Shown: in pieces, positions 1 through 11,795 of the stretch
Layout of the letters: the number at the start of each line of letters is the position of its first letter
Position numbering within the stretch: the first letter of the stretch is position 1
Assembly (NCBI GenBank): GCA_035582835.1
Contig: JAYKAV010002928.1
Location: forward strand, 420,077-484,076
Direction: 5' to 3'
Length of the DNA: 64,000 nt
Source: Phoebastria nigripes
Taxonomy: Eukaryota; Chordata; Aves; Procellariiformes; Diomedeidae
The notes under the pieces: generated by a model
Databases searched by the model: none
Told to the model about the DNA's origin: nothing
Seen by the model: the letters and a program-made list of their open reading frames with translations, nothing else
Position numbers and translations under genes: made by a program

Positions 1-3000
1 CCAAGATGCTTGACCACTGCAAAGTTGTTTGGGAAGGTCTGGCAGAACTGGGAGGTGAATGCAGGCACTGGTCCTCCCTCTCTCTCTGTGATAGTGCTGT
101 GCATTACAGCACTGGGGAAAGGAGGTAATGTTTACTTATGTTTATATCTGCAGAACCTCTAAAATTTTACGTAAGAATAAAATAAATATTGTTTGTTTGA
201 ACAACGCAGAATGTCTGTTATTCCGGGAATTCGAGGGGGGGGAGTAAAAAGTGCTGTGGTCAGTTTAAGTGGCTGGAGCCGTGTCTGGTCTATTTGTCAT
301 TGGACTGAATCACCCTGCGCATATCTGGACACGTTTTGGGATTGTTTGTTTACCTGAGTGAATTCCTGTAATTTGATTGTACTTTCTGATAGGGGCAGAT
401 TTGTAGATCTTCATCCTATCGGATCCCTTCAAGTGTTTTAGTGCTGGACCGTTCATCTTAGCCTTATCTCAGACCCTGCCCAGATGAGAGCCTTGAGAAA
501 GCAGCTGATCAAGAAATCCTTTGAGATCCATTTGTCATTGCTTCACTTTGTGCAGGAGTTTTGTGTGAGGGGGAATTTTCAATACATTTTCCCCATAAAA
601 GCAGATGAGGGAGATACTAAGCTGCAATAATCAAAACCTTCCCCATAAAGCAAAGCAACAAGGAAAGCCAAACTGGCTGGGAGAAAATATGAAGTAGCTG
701 GACTGTGCAAGAGTCAAGTGACAATGAGCAATTTTAACCATACTGCTTCATACATCATTTTCTCTAGTCTAGATTTTCTGGCTTAGACACTGTGGAGATC
801 CACACAGTTCATTGGGAACTAATCTGGATTTGTTTGCATTACTTATTTTGCAAAGGTTTCTAAGGGTAATATGCAATAACAAAGGAACTGAAAAATGACT
901 TTTGTCAATCACCCAAAGTGATTTTTGGGTTGTCTTTCCCCAGCTTCAAGGGGAATCTGATTTCCATAAGTTGGTGGGGCTGGAGCAGATCTCCTTCCAA
1001 AGCAGAGTGGTAGGATGGTGCATCTCTTTGGAAACCCCAGCTCTAACACATAATGTAGTGAAGGATGTCATTTGGACGAACACCTCCGCTTCTCTTCATG
1101 GAACTGGCAGAAGTTCTTGGGATGATGACAAAACATCCCTCACCCGTCTGGTAAATGGTCTCTGCCAATGAATCGTCTGCAATTGATCTCAGCCCATGGA
1201 AAGAACAGCTGCTTAGCAAGGGGTCGAAGGATGAACTGTGCTGGGAAGGACAGATGAGATGATGCCTTCTTACACTCAGTGCAGTGGCACTCTGGGCATG
1301 TCTGCGGAGACAGAGGCAGGGGGTGAAGTGTGGGCAGGGAGGCAGAAAAAGGTGATTTCTCCAGTCTTGTTTGGGGCTCACTGCAGGGGAAGAAAACCAG
1401 TAGTGCTTTGACAGGCAGGTGTGTCTGTTCTCCTTGGAATAACCTGGGGAGCCCAACAGTGCTGGGAGGCCAGAGACAAGTGGTTTACATAGCACGTAGA
1501 TCTGCTGAGGTCCTATTGTGTGGGTAGCTCTGAGGAGCAATGAGAAGACAGTATTCAGCTGTTTAGTCTCTGTGGGTTCCTCCTTTGCTGATCGCAGTTT
1601 AGTGCCCCATGGGGTGGATGTGACGTCTGTGGGCAAGTGCATAATGTCATGCTGCTAAAAGTCTTTACGGAGCCCCAAATGGCTCCCCAGCCCAAACTCT
1701 TCTCCTTGCTCTTCTGCTTGCTGCAGCATCATGGAAATGATAGCTATTTTCAGGCTTACTGAGATGAAGTCGGTGCCCAGGGCTGCACATGGAGTACCTG
1801 AGGCATTCCTTGCCTCCCAAGGCAGTGCTGTCAAGAGCTCATTCCCTGTCACAGCTGCAAACGAGGGCAGAGAAGACCAGCTGCATCCTTGGGGGAGTGA
1901 AGCAAGAACTAGGACTACATCAGCGGAGAGACCAGATCAGGAGGAGAAACTTTTATTGGCAGCCCTACCAAAAAGAAATGTGGACCGGGGCTTTCAAGTT
2001 GGGCATGACTGGATTGGGAATTCTGGTATATGTAAGAGCAAAAGAGCTATAAACCCAAGAGATTAGAGACATTGCAGAGATGCCAACAAAGATCCAGGCC
2101 TTGTCTTGGTGTAAACTTGAGTGAATGCTAATTGGGCTAGGGAGTAAAGTCGATTTAGAGGGTGGGAGAGTGGGATGGAACAGGGCCCACTTGTCTCAGG
2201 AAAGACAATTTTTATGAAGAAAGCAGCAGGGTGGGAGGGTGCTGGCTAGGAGGGCACTTGGGCATAGGAAATGCCCATTTTGCCTTAGGGACAGGGCTGT
2301 TTACAAGCTGCCGGTGTTGGTGGATTGTTCCTTTAGGTCATGGCGTGCCAAGTATTGTTTAGTTTAATAGCCCTGTTAATAGGATTATATTTGCCTGGAC
2401 TATTACGTGAAGGAAAATGATTCCTACTTTGAAAGGAAAAGACACTTCAGTAGCGATGTTGCAAGACACACATCTGTCGTCAAATGCTGCTACTAAGCTC
2501 AGATGTCTTTGGGCCAGCGCCAAGGTTTCTTCTCATGCTTTACCACTTGGACCAGGGAGGAACACACACGCACACACAGACGTGCCTAGTGAGCCTGTTG
2601 GTACCTTTGCATGCAGAGCCGGTGCTAGCACTGTTGAGGGTCTGTGCTCTCCGTGGAGATGTCCTTGAGCAGAGGATATCAAACTGGCATAACGAGGCTA
2701 CAGTCAGCAGGTACCACAGCTGGGGTCCATCCGAATGGCACTGGTTGCCCGGATAAAGCTGAGCCACCCCATACTGGTGAGCTTTGCGGATCAAGGGCTA
2801 GATCATGGTCTCTGTCAGAGCTCCTCCAGGGCATGAATTTACTAGTCCTTCTGGGAAGATCCAAGGAGCACAGCTGGGACCTTGGTAGTGCACAGCTCTT
2901 TAGCTTGAAGGCTGCCAGTCTTGCGTTCTTCACCCATCTCTGCCAAGAACATCTCTGTTCCTTTAAACACTTGGCTCCATGTTTCTTCTGCTTTACTCCT

Positions 3001-6000
3001 GCCACCACCCAAGCAGGGTCAGGCAGCTGCTGGCAAGTGTGAATTGTGACAACTTGACATATGGGGTAGAAAGTGCTGTTAGCAGAATAAGAGCCTGAGA
3101 GAAGTGATTTTCAATTGTGGAGCTCTAAAAAATTTTTCCCAGTAGGACTGTAGTCTCCTGAGCAGCTTAGCTGCTCAGCCATGAAGTCTGGCTTTCTGGG
3201 CTATCTGCAACAGTTCAGAAATAAAACATGGATAATTCCCCAGCAAGCAGCTAGAAGAATAATGCATCCTGGAACTTAGTCACTGATTTATGCCTAACCT
3301 TTGGAGCCAGGGCATGTGCGGAAGTCATTACCAGGTCTTCAGCAGAGGTGAGCCACTGAGAAATGTGGCTTCTCAGCATGAGGTTGACCTGTTACTGTCT
3401 CTGTCCAGGCAGCCAAGAAAGCCAGCTAGGAAGTACACAAAAAAAAAAAAAGAAAAAAAAAAGAAAAAAAAAAAATCCCATTGTAGGTTGCACTATCCAG
3501 CCTTATTCTATAGAAAGGGACTAATATGCAGCACACTAAGTGCTGGCAAGCGGCTGGTGTTTCTAGATGGGTGAGAGCCTGTCAGTTCCCAGAGAAGCAT
3601 AGAGCATGCAAATAAAGAATGAAAAAAGATATCCATGCCCCTTTTTTCTAAGGGCTTTTCCTTCTGGGAGCTGGAGAAGTGTAACAGGCAGAGAGGCTTT
3701 TAAACCCAAGCCCATTCATCCTTCACAATTACCCTGAACAGTCTCAGATGAGATCATCATCGGGGTGACTGTTCAAACAGAGCAGTGGTGGAAGGAGACC
3801 AGGTGCCTGGGTGTGGGTACCCAGAACTGGCTTCCACTTTTGGCTGTGGGTATAATCAGAAATATCTGTGCTATGCATAAATCCGCCATCTAGGCTAATA
3901 TGTATATGGTTTTAATCTCTTCCCCACTGTCCTCCACCCAACACCTGAGTTTTCCTTAGCCCAGAAGTCCCTGCTGCTCCTTCTGTTACTTCCAGTTGCT
4001 CTGCTTGAGCCAGTGAACGAGTGCTAGGTGACTCATGTTCCTCATGCCTGCCAAGGAGTGCTCCTGGCCCTGCTGGCCCTTCACCTGCTGAACTTTGTGT
4101 GGGAAAATGTCACATTTGTGATTTTCTCCTGGTATCACCTCAGTCCCCTGTACTGTGAACTGGACTGCTGTGATAGAGGTGTGGGCAAGCATTGCCTGCA
4201 AAATGTCATGAGTGGCGAACCCTGCCTCTAACCCTAATTCTGTCACAGAGACCGTGGTTAGGCACTTCATTTCACCATGTCATCTAAGAAGGTTGTGTCC
4301 TAGGCCCTTCCTACAGACAAGAGAGACAAGTATGTCCGGAGGATGACATGGATCTGAAGTGCGTTGACTTGCCCTTTGGAGTGGCTGACGTGGACTTTGC
4401 ATCACCTTGGCCAGCTGGGGTGACTCCAAGCTCATGTGACCTGAGGACAACTCATCATCCTTTGACTTCCCCACTGGTTTCCAGCTGCCATGCTGTGTGT
4501 CATATGGCTTTACGGGGCAAAGGCTGTTGTGATTCAAGGTGTAGAGGTGACAGTGCAGAGCACTCCTACACAAGACCTCCTGTGAGAAAAATTCAATTGG
4601 GAAGCACAAGTCCTGGATGTAGCAGACGTTGTGAGGGGACTCTGAGGTCTGGGCTCAGTGGCCCAGCCACCCTGTCCCAGGAGTAGCAGAGGCAGATGCT
4701 GGGACGCTGAATGTGACAGGCAGGAAGGGCTGATGATGTCTCCAAGACCAGGGCTGGTGCGAGACGGATTGCTTGTCAGACATTTCTGAATGCGGGAGTG
4801 CTGGGGGGGGAATGCCAAAGGGCTGGGGGGGCGCAGGGGCTGGTCCGTCTGGCTCCATCTCTCTACCCTGATGCATGCGAGTGAAAGAGCCAAGAGGGAC
4901 AGAGACTGCTCTGAGCTGTCTTCTGTCACCCCGTGCCTCTGAACCATGGGAATCTCACTCATGGTTTAGGACACTGAGGGAACACATGGGACTCTGCTTT
5001 TCTGTGTGCGACATGTGATGTCTCAGAGCAGGATGGGGCCTTGGGTTATTTATGGGCATTACTAACTTAGTCATCTGCACTGAGTTTGCCTTTAAAATTA
5101 CCGACTTACCTTTGGGGAACCCAAAGGACAGGACTGCGTGGTGGGGTCACTCTAAGTTTTATGCCTTAGCTGAGAAAAGAAGCAGAACATCTTGGCCATG
5201 CTCTAAACAGAGGCAGATGGGACAAGCATTTCCATTGCTTATGGATCAAATTATTCAGGGTCGAATGATTGCCAGAGAAGGTCATTATCGTTTCATTATG
5301 GCACAGAAGGCAGAAAAAACACTTCATTATGTTAGACCAAAGAATTGCAGACAGAGTCCTAAAGCAAAGACTCTGATTGGGAATGGTGGAAAGGGAGAGA
5401 ATTTTCTCCCCACAAGTTGGGGAATGTATGGGATCAAAACCTGTTATTTTGCCAGAAATTCTGCCATGTCTGCTTGTGTGCTTTATAGAGGAAGATACTG
5501 ATTTCTGTGTACACTTACCTGATTTAACAGAAGTCTCTGAGACAGAGAAAAGACTCTTTCATCATGATAGGGGGCATTTAACACCATAGAAGGGGATTGT
5601 GCAAACACTGCCCTGTTCCCTCTTAATTGCCAGTGTGCCAATCTAAGGTCCTCACTAGTCCTTATGCAGCATTTTTCTGTTGCTTGAGCACTTGAATCAT
5701 GCCTGTGGTGCATTGTAGGCTTTCGGTTGAGACCCTGACCCTCTCCCTAGGGTTCCCTCCTGCTTGCTTCAATTTCAGCTGTGCTCAAGGGGGTATATTG
5801 CAAAGGGCCTCCATCATGAAACTTCCCTTGGGCCTGAATGAGACCAATGGAGATCAGGCAGACTTGTCAACCAGCTTGTTTTTCTGCAGTGCTATCAAAG
5901 GCTTGGTCTAAGACAGCTTGTCGGCAAAGGCCGAACAAGGTTGGCCGGACTCTTGGGTGCCTCCTCCAATTTCTTGAGCATTGCATTTGCCAGAGTTGTA

Positions 6001-9000
6001 GGTCATCATTAATGTGGCTGTGCTTGGTGGTTAGGAGAACTGCTGGGACTTGCGACCTTGCTTTGCCTAGCACACAGGCATCCTGAGCAGGAGAGATGCC
6101 AAAGTGCTATCTTACATGATGCAAGTTTATATATATAAAAACGATAGCTGCAGGGGAGTCAGTGCGAGTCTCCTGTTTGGAGCGCAAAAGCAGATACTTT
6201 TTGTGTACTTGGGTTTCTGGCTTGGCCTGAGCTCTCTCTTCACAATGCACTTACCTGTGCTAGTCAGATAAAAGCCTACAGGGTTATGTGCGTGATTGCA
6301 ACAACGGTATCTTTGATTGCCATGTGGACATAATGCAGATCATAACACATGACCTGCGTCAGAGACCGACATTTCTTCCTGTAAACTATTCAGCAGATGT
6401 TTATAAATGTATTTGTAATCTTTAGCTGGTAAGATCAGCTAAGAAACATTTTACAAACAGGAAGGAATATCTAGTTCTTCAGTGAATTTATTTGCAATGT
6501 ATAATTCATCCAGGTGTATCGGTGAATGGTCTCCTAGCCTGAGAAGCCCAAGATACGGCAGCCTTCAGACTAGTTCTAAGAAGTTCATCCTGATAATTGA
6601 CACGACATTCCAGAAAAAAACTCTTTTCTTTTTGTGGTTTGCTATGAGAAGGATTTTTCTCAGCTTTAATATCTGCAGGGGGTAGTTACAAAAGCAGTTG
6701 GTTTGTCATTAAAGGAGGATGGAGGAGTCCTGTCTGACTGAGCAGCATGTTTATTCTCCTCCATTAACTCTCTGCTGAGATCTACAACTGAGCTGACCAA
6801 ATGGTGTCAAATTGGGTTTTTTCGGTGTATTCTCCTCTTCTCCTTTTGTGAAGTCTTATCAACTCTTGGCTTACAATGAGGAAGCCAGAACAGTAAATGG
6901 AGAGACTGCTTTATGAAATGTCTAGACTTAATGAAAGCAGAGAGCACCAGGCCTCTCATGGGTGACCCCCTTTCAGAAATATCTAGGAGAAAGACAGTTA
7001 GAATTAGATTTTATAGGGACATTTAAATTCTCTTGTGGAATACTATGCCAGAGATAACCCTGTGTGAGGCTTAGTAACACACTTGGTCTGTTATCATGAT
7101 CAACAGTTGTAACAGTTCTTTTCTTACTGCGCTGTGTCTGTGGCACAAGTCAAATAGGCTAAAAGCTGTACTGGAAATTCAAAATGGAAATTAAGCCTGA
7201 CATAAGTTTCCTCTGAATATCACCGATAGCCAGACTGCCCAGGGCATCCAGCTCTGCACTTAAACTCCAATTTATTCGTGTAGAAAGGTCCCTTAGGTCT
7301 CTTCTGAGCCCCTTCCCTGGGTCGTTGCTGATAAGGGCAGATGATCAACTTGGGACTATTGCCATGAGCTCTCGCCTGCATGGTCTGCTGCATAGCTCTG
7401 GGGGTGCGTGAGAAGTCCAAGTTACCTAGGCACTGTGGCTGGCAGAGAGAAGAGATCAAAGATGTATTATGTGCCAACTGACCACCTGGGCTCATTAGAG
7501 CCTGTCTGTTGCATGACCATCCCTGTTTTGCTGTGCTCTGCTAATCTGTTTGTGAGGTGTGATGCACAAGGTACAACAACTCTGCCTGTAGGGCTGATCC
7601 CAGGGTCCTCCAAGGAAGGGAGGTTATGTGTGGTGCAGAAGGAATGGAGGCAGCTGGGGCATGATGGGTGGGGGACATGAAATGAAGGAGTGGAGCAGCT
7701 GCAGGGCGGATGTTGCAGGTTCACCCTTTGCATGTACGCAAGATTTCATCTCTGTGTGTCTGGGTGTCATTTGGCTTCTTCTGGATGTGGCTTGCCAAGG
7801 AACTGTGGTGGGATCTCAAGGGCCTAGAGATAACTTAGGCATTGCTGAGGCAACTTCTGTACTGTGAGTCCTTCTGGGAGACAAGGTGTACAGTGTGGAT
7901 GTGCTCCTGGCAGGTGTGTGTTGGCCCTACCTTGCCCAGCCCTCCCCAGCTCTTCCAAAAGGGTGCATCAGTTCCTAACTCCACGGATGAGTCAGTCACA
8001 TGAGCTGTTCTGTGCCTTCCACCTTGGTGCATACTCAGGACATGGGTGTCACAGGACCAAGCTGGCTGCTTGGAGCTGGGAAGGAAAATGAGAGGGAGAA
8101 GCACCAGCAAGTTGAAGAGAAGCTGAGAATCTGATGCTGGGAAAGGGCAGAGAGGATAGCCAGGGACAGGGATAGGCCAGGAAGGGAAGCTGAACAAATG
8201 GACCAAAACTAAAGACCAACCCAACCAACTATTACCACTAAGCCTAAGCATCCCCTTGCCCATCCTAAATACTCCCTCAACTCCCAGTTGACCCTGAGGA
8301 TTTGCATGGCTACAGCGAGAGAGAGGTAGATTCTTCTGGCAACATTCATTGTTGGGAAGGTAATTCTGTTGGTGTACCTGCCCAGAGGGATGCCAAGTGC
8401 TGCTGTGTTAGTGTAGTCTCCCGCTGTCCTTCACTCCTGGGCCTTTGGTGATCTCACATGACCTCACTTAAGGTTTCATTTGAGGGATGAGGGATTTGAG
8501 GGATATGCTGACACACAGTACCTCTGCCCAACAGTACTGTATCTAGGTGTCATCCAGAAAATAGCTGCTGGGTCTGAGGCTCCCACTCCCACTCCTGCCT
8601 GCAGTGGTGCTGACACAAGGTAAGGCTCTTAATTTTTTAAGCAGTCACCTGGTGGCTGTCCTGGTGTCCCTCTGATTCCTCTTGTCTGCAAGGAGGTAAA
8701 TTCCCTGAAATACTACTTCTCAGGGCCTGGAGGTCTCCTGACATGTTGAATCTTGGGCAATGGGCCAACCTTTGTGCCCCAGCTCCCTCCAGCCCCATTG
8801 CTGACTTACATGAGCCTGGCCTGGCCTCCTGCAGCCGTCCCCTACCTCCAGCATAACCCTAGAGGAGCCACAGTCCCTGGGGAACTTGGTGTTTGGTCCA
8901 GAGCCTCCCCAGCCTGCCTCCAATGCCCTGTCCCCAAAAAGCAGTGGCTCACATCTGCCCTTGCTGTGCCACCTTGAAGCGTATCAGGATCTCCAGCCAG

Positions 9001-11248
9001 GTTTCTGTCCATTAGCCTTCCTCTAGCTCAGAAGGTCCAGGCTGGGGAGGTCTGGTGCTGACCTTGTCCGGGCACGCTGCTAACCATACCAGGCAGATGA
9101 AAGCAGGGGACAGTGGTCTTTCTGGAGGGGGAGTGCTCCGAGCTCAGACCTAGTGCATGCTTGCGGCAGGAAGCTGAGTCCGAAGAACAGGCCACAGTTG
9201 GTGTTTAATTGCACAGACAGATGAGTCTGGCACTGGGCAGAAATCCTGCATGACTCAAAGAGCCCGCCTGTCTCCTCCTTGCGGGATGGGTTGAGTAGCA
9301 AAGAGTGAGCAGTACGTACCCATAGCAGAGGGTGAGGTGTGTGGACCCTGCAGGCAGTCAGCATGGGACAGCACACCTCCCGTTGCTCCNCACGTTGAGG
9401 TCCTGCACAGCCTAGCCTCATGAGTCTGGCAGATGAGCAAATTGCATGGGAAAGACTCAAGAGCAAAGGCACCTTTGCTGAACTGAGACAGCAGGAGAGT
9501 CTGAGCCAGCCTGGAGACAGCGCTAGATCTGCTCCTGACCAGAAAGGAGGGAGCAGTTGAGAAAATGAATACAATGTTTGCAAGGACTTCAGGAATTGTT
9601 CCCTTGTTAATAGGACTGCAATTTGTGGAAATATGATGGAGGGTGAAGGTCTGCAAATACTTAGAGGAATAATGAGCATTGTAAGCAACAAGCACCACAG
9701 GGGAGTATGAGAAATAGATTATACCAGACAGGCCATTTCTGCATAATTACACAATTAGTGGACTGAGGAAGACAGCGGATAACCCTTCGCAGTGTGCTGT
9801 GGTGCGACGTAGACCTTTTTGGAGACTGGAGTGCCAATTAGCTGGAATAGCTTGCAGTATGTGGAAAGGATTGATGGAGGGAGGAGTGGCCACGCCGAGC
9901 ACTCGTCTGGCAAGGGCGAAAGGGGAGATGCTGCCCAGGTGAATAGTCACTCCCCTCACTACGTAACCTGCTGGTGGTAACACGGGGGACCGGCGTGGAA
10001 AAGCCCCGCGTTGGGTTCTTGAAAGGTGTAATGCAAATGAGAGGAGAGAGCAGAGAATAAAAGGCGAGACAGAGGATTTTGACAGTGAGCAGAAAAGGAT
10101 AATCTTGATTATAATCTGCAAGAAACACAGCTATTACCTTTGGGCAAGAACAATTATAGGCAGAATTATGTAATGAGAAGGAGCTGTTTGGAAAGCAGTA
10201 ATTCTGAGAGCGCCCTGGCTGCGTGAGCAGATAACAAGTTCGACAGTAGGCTGTAATATGAAGCGGTGCTGAGCTCTCTGCTCNCAGGCATCTGCAGGGA
10301 GAGGCGGCAGTAGGTGGTATCTCCTTGGGCCAGCTGTGGCCTCGACTGTGCATTAGTGAACACGGCAGAGGTGAATTGGCAGTGACCCAAAAAGAGGATG
10401 GTCTGGCTGGTGAAGGGCAGGAGGCCTTCCTTTGGCCTGGAGGAGCCAAATATATGGACTGGCTGTGAGAAGAGGGAGTGAATCAAAGTCTGGAGACGGC
10501 TCCTCTTGTGCTTTGTGTCCTCACACCTGCACAGGAGGCAGCCTGTTAGGGAGGACAAAAATAATAACGTGGATTTGCTGCTGCTTCTTCCCAGCTGCGA
10601 AGTCGCAAGCCATTCCCCCAGGCTCTTCTGTCTCTGGATTAGAGAAGTTATGCAAAGAAAATGCTCTCTGCATAGCCCTGATCCTAAGGCAGTCTAGAGC
10701 AAGGCACAGATTAGCTCCCCCATGTCCCTGTGGGACAGAAGGCTGCCTAAAATCCGTGCAGGCTGATCCTACCTGGCTGAGTAGCCGGTGCTGTCAATTC
10801 AGGCCTTTTCATGCTGAGTTATTTCTGGGAATCACCAGGGACCCCCTCTCTGCCTTCTTCCCCACACATCCTGGAGGAATCCCCTCTGCAGCCTGCTTTC
10901 TGTGCTGAGCGTCACCTGGCTTCTCTAGTCCCTATCCAGGGAGAGTATGTAACTATTCTCGCGGCTGCCTGAGCTCCCCCGCTCTTTTCTCCCATGGGCA
11001 GAGACAACAGCAGATGCTTCAACTGCCCATCTCTCTCCCTGGAGCAGGAGGAGCAGAGCTGGCAGCTGTGGCCCTGATCCGTTGCTGTCCCCTGGCCACC
11101 CAAAGCACGTAACAGTGCAGATGGCTGTGGTGTCAGTGCCAGCAGACCCTGCCCAGGGGGAATGCGTTCCCTACCGTAGCACAGGCGTGGGGAGGTGACG
11201 TGAACATCGGTACCCTCCCTGAATGAACTCTTTGATGCTCTCCTGTAC
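1..11248. other. Non-coding upstream or first-intron sequence, no gene seen
   Basis: I found no exon with recognisable protein similarity in this stretch on either strand. Open frames are short, mutually overlapping and lack family resemblance. The sequence is unique-looking with scattered short AC-rich runs (around 2566-2579) and an A-rich tract noted separately. It is either 5' flank of the short NRG2 transcript or part of the long first intron of the longer NRG2 transcripts, whose first exon was not found here. A weak or rapidly evolving non-coding RNA could not be recognised by eye. Confidence 0.6.
3439..3475 (+). repeat. A-rich simple repeat
   Basis: This is a run of 37 bases made only of A with two single G interruptions. 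It encodes a meaningless lysine run in one frame. It could be a simple repeat or the decayed tail of a retroposed copy, but I recognise no retroelement body immediately upstream. Confidence 0.9.
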
Positions 11249-11795
11249 TGGGCCTGGCTAGGATAGAGTTAATTTTCTTCAGAGCTGCTCATACAGCACT
11301 GTGTTTTAGATTTTTGACCAAAACAATACTGATAACACACTAATGTTTCGCTAAACAGTGTTTGCACAACATCAAAACCGCCTCTGTTTCTCACTCTGCC
11401 TCTCCAGTGAATATGACTGAGGTGTGCGTGCACTAGGTTGTGAGGGGATACAACCAGGCAGATGACCTGAACAAAGAGATATTCCATACCATATAACGTC
11501 ATGCTCAGCAATAAAAGGGTTAGCCATCTTTTGCTTGGAAACTGGCTGGGCATCAGTCTACCCATGGAAGGTGGTGAGTGATTGCCTCTGCATCACTTTT
11601 TTGTTTTGTTCTCTTCTCTCTTCTTCTATTTATCCTTCCCTTATAAAGCAATTATTATTTTTTTATTTTTATCTTGACCCCCAAGTTTTCTTGCTTTTAT
11701 TCTTCCTATTCTCTTCCCCCATCCCACTGGGGGTGGGAGGGAGTGAGCGACCGGCTATGTAGTGCTTAGTTGCCCACTGGGGTTAACCCACAGCA
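11249..11795 (+). mobile_element. Solo LTR of an avian ERVL-like endogenous retrovirus
   Basis: The segment begins with TG, followed by a GGCTAGGATAGAGTTAATTT motif, and ends with CA. It also carries ATTCCATACCATATAACGTC (11481-11500), a CTCAGCAATAAAAG motif near 11504-11517 that is probably the TATA-box region, and a 3' part with ACCCCCAAGTTTTCT-like and CCCCCATCCCACTGGGGG stretches. It closes with a GTGCTTAGTTGCC...GGGGTTAACCCA end. These match my memory of the abundant TguLTR5-type LTRs of birds. The flanking pentamers are TGTAC (11244-11248) and TCTAC (11796-11800), a target-site duplication with one mismatch. No internal gag, pol or env sequence is present, so this is a solo LTR left by recombination. 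The family name comes from recall, not a database search. Confidence 0.82.

Noticed and set aside
3290..3574. Open frame with a lysine-rich run
   Set aside because: The lysine run is only translation of an A-rich simple repeat and is unrelated to the lysine-rich NRG2 N-terminus.
9080..10449. Two minus-strand open frames of about 200 codons (9080-9691 and 9838-10449)
   Set aside because: Both are rich in Ser, Leu and Pro from pyrimidine-rich sequence, each contains an ambiguous base, and no domain or splice structure is recognisable.
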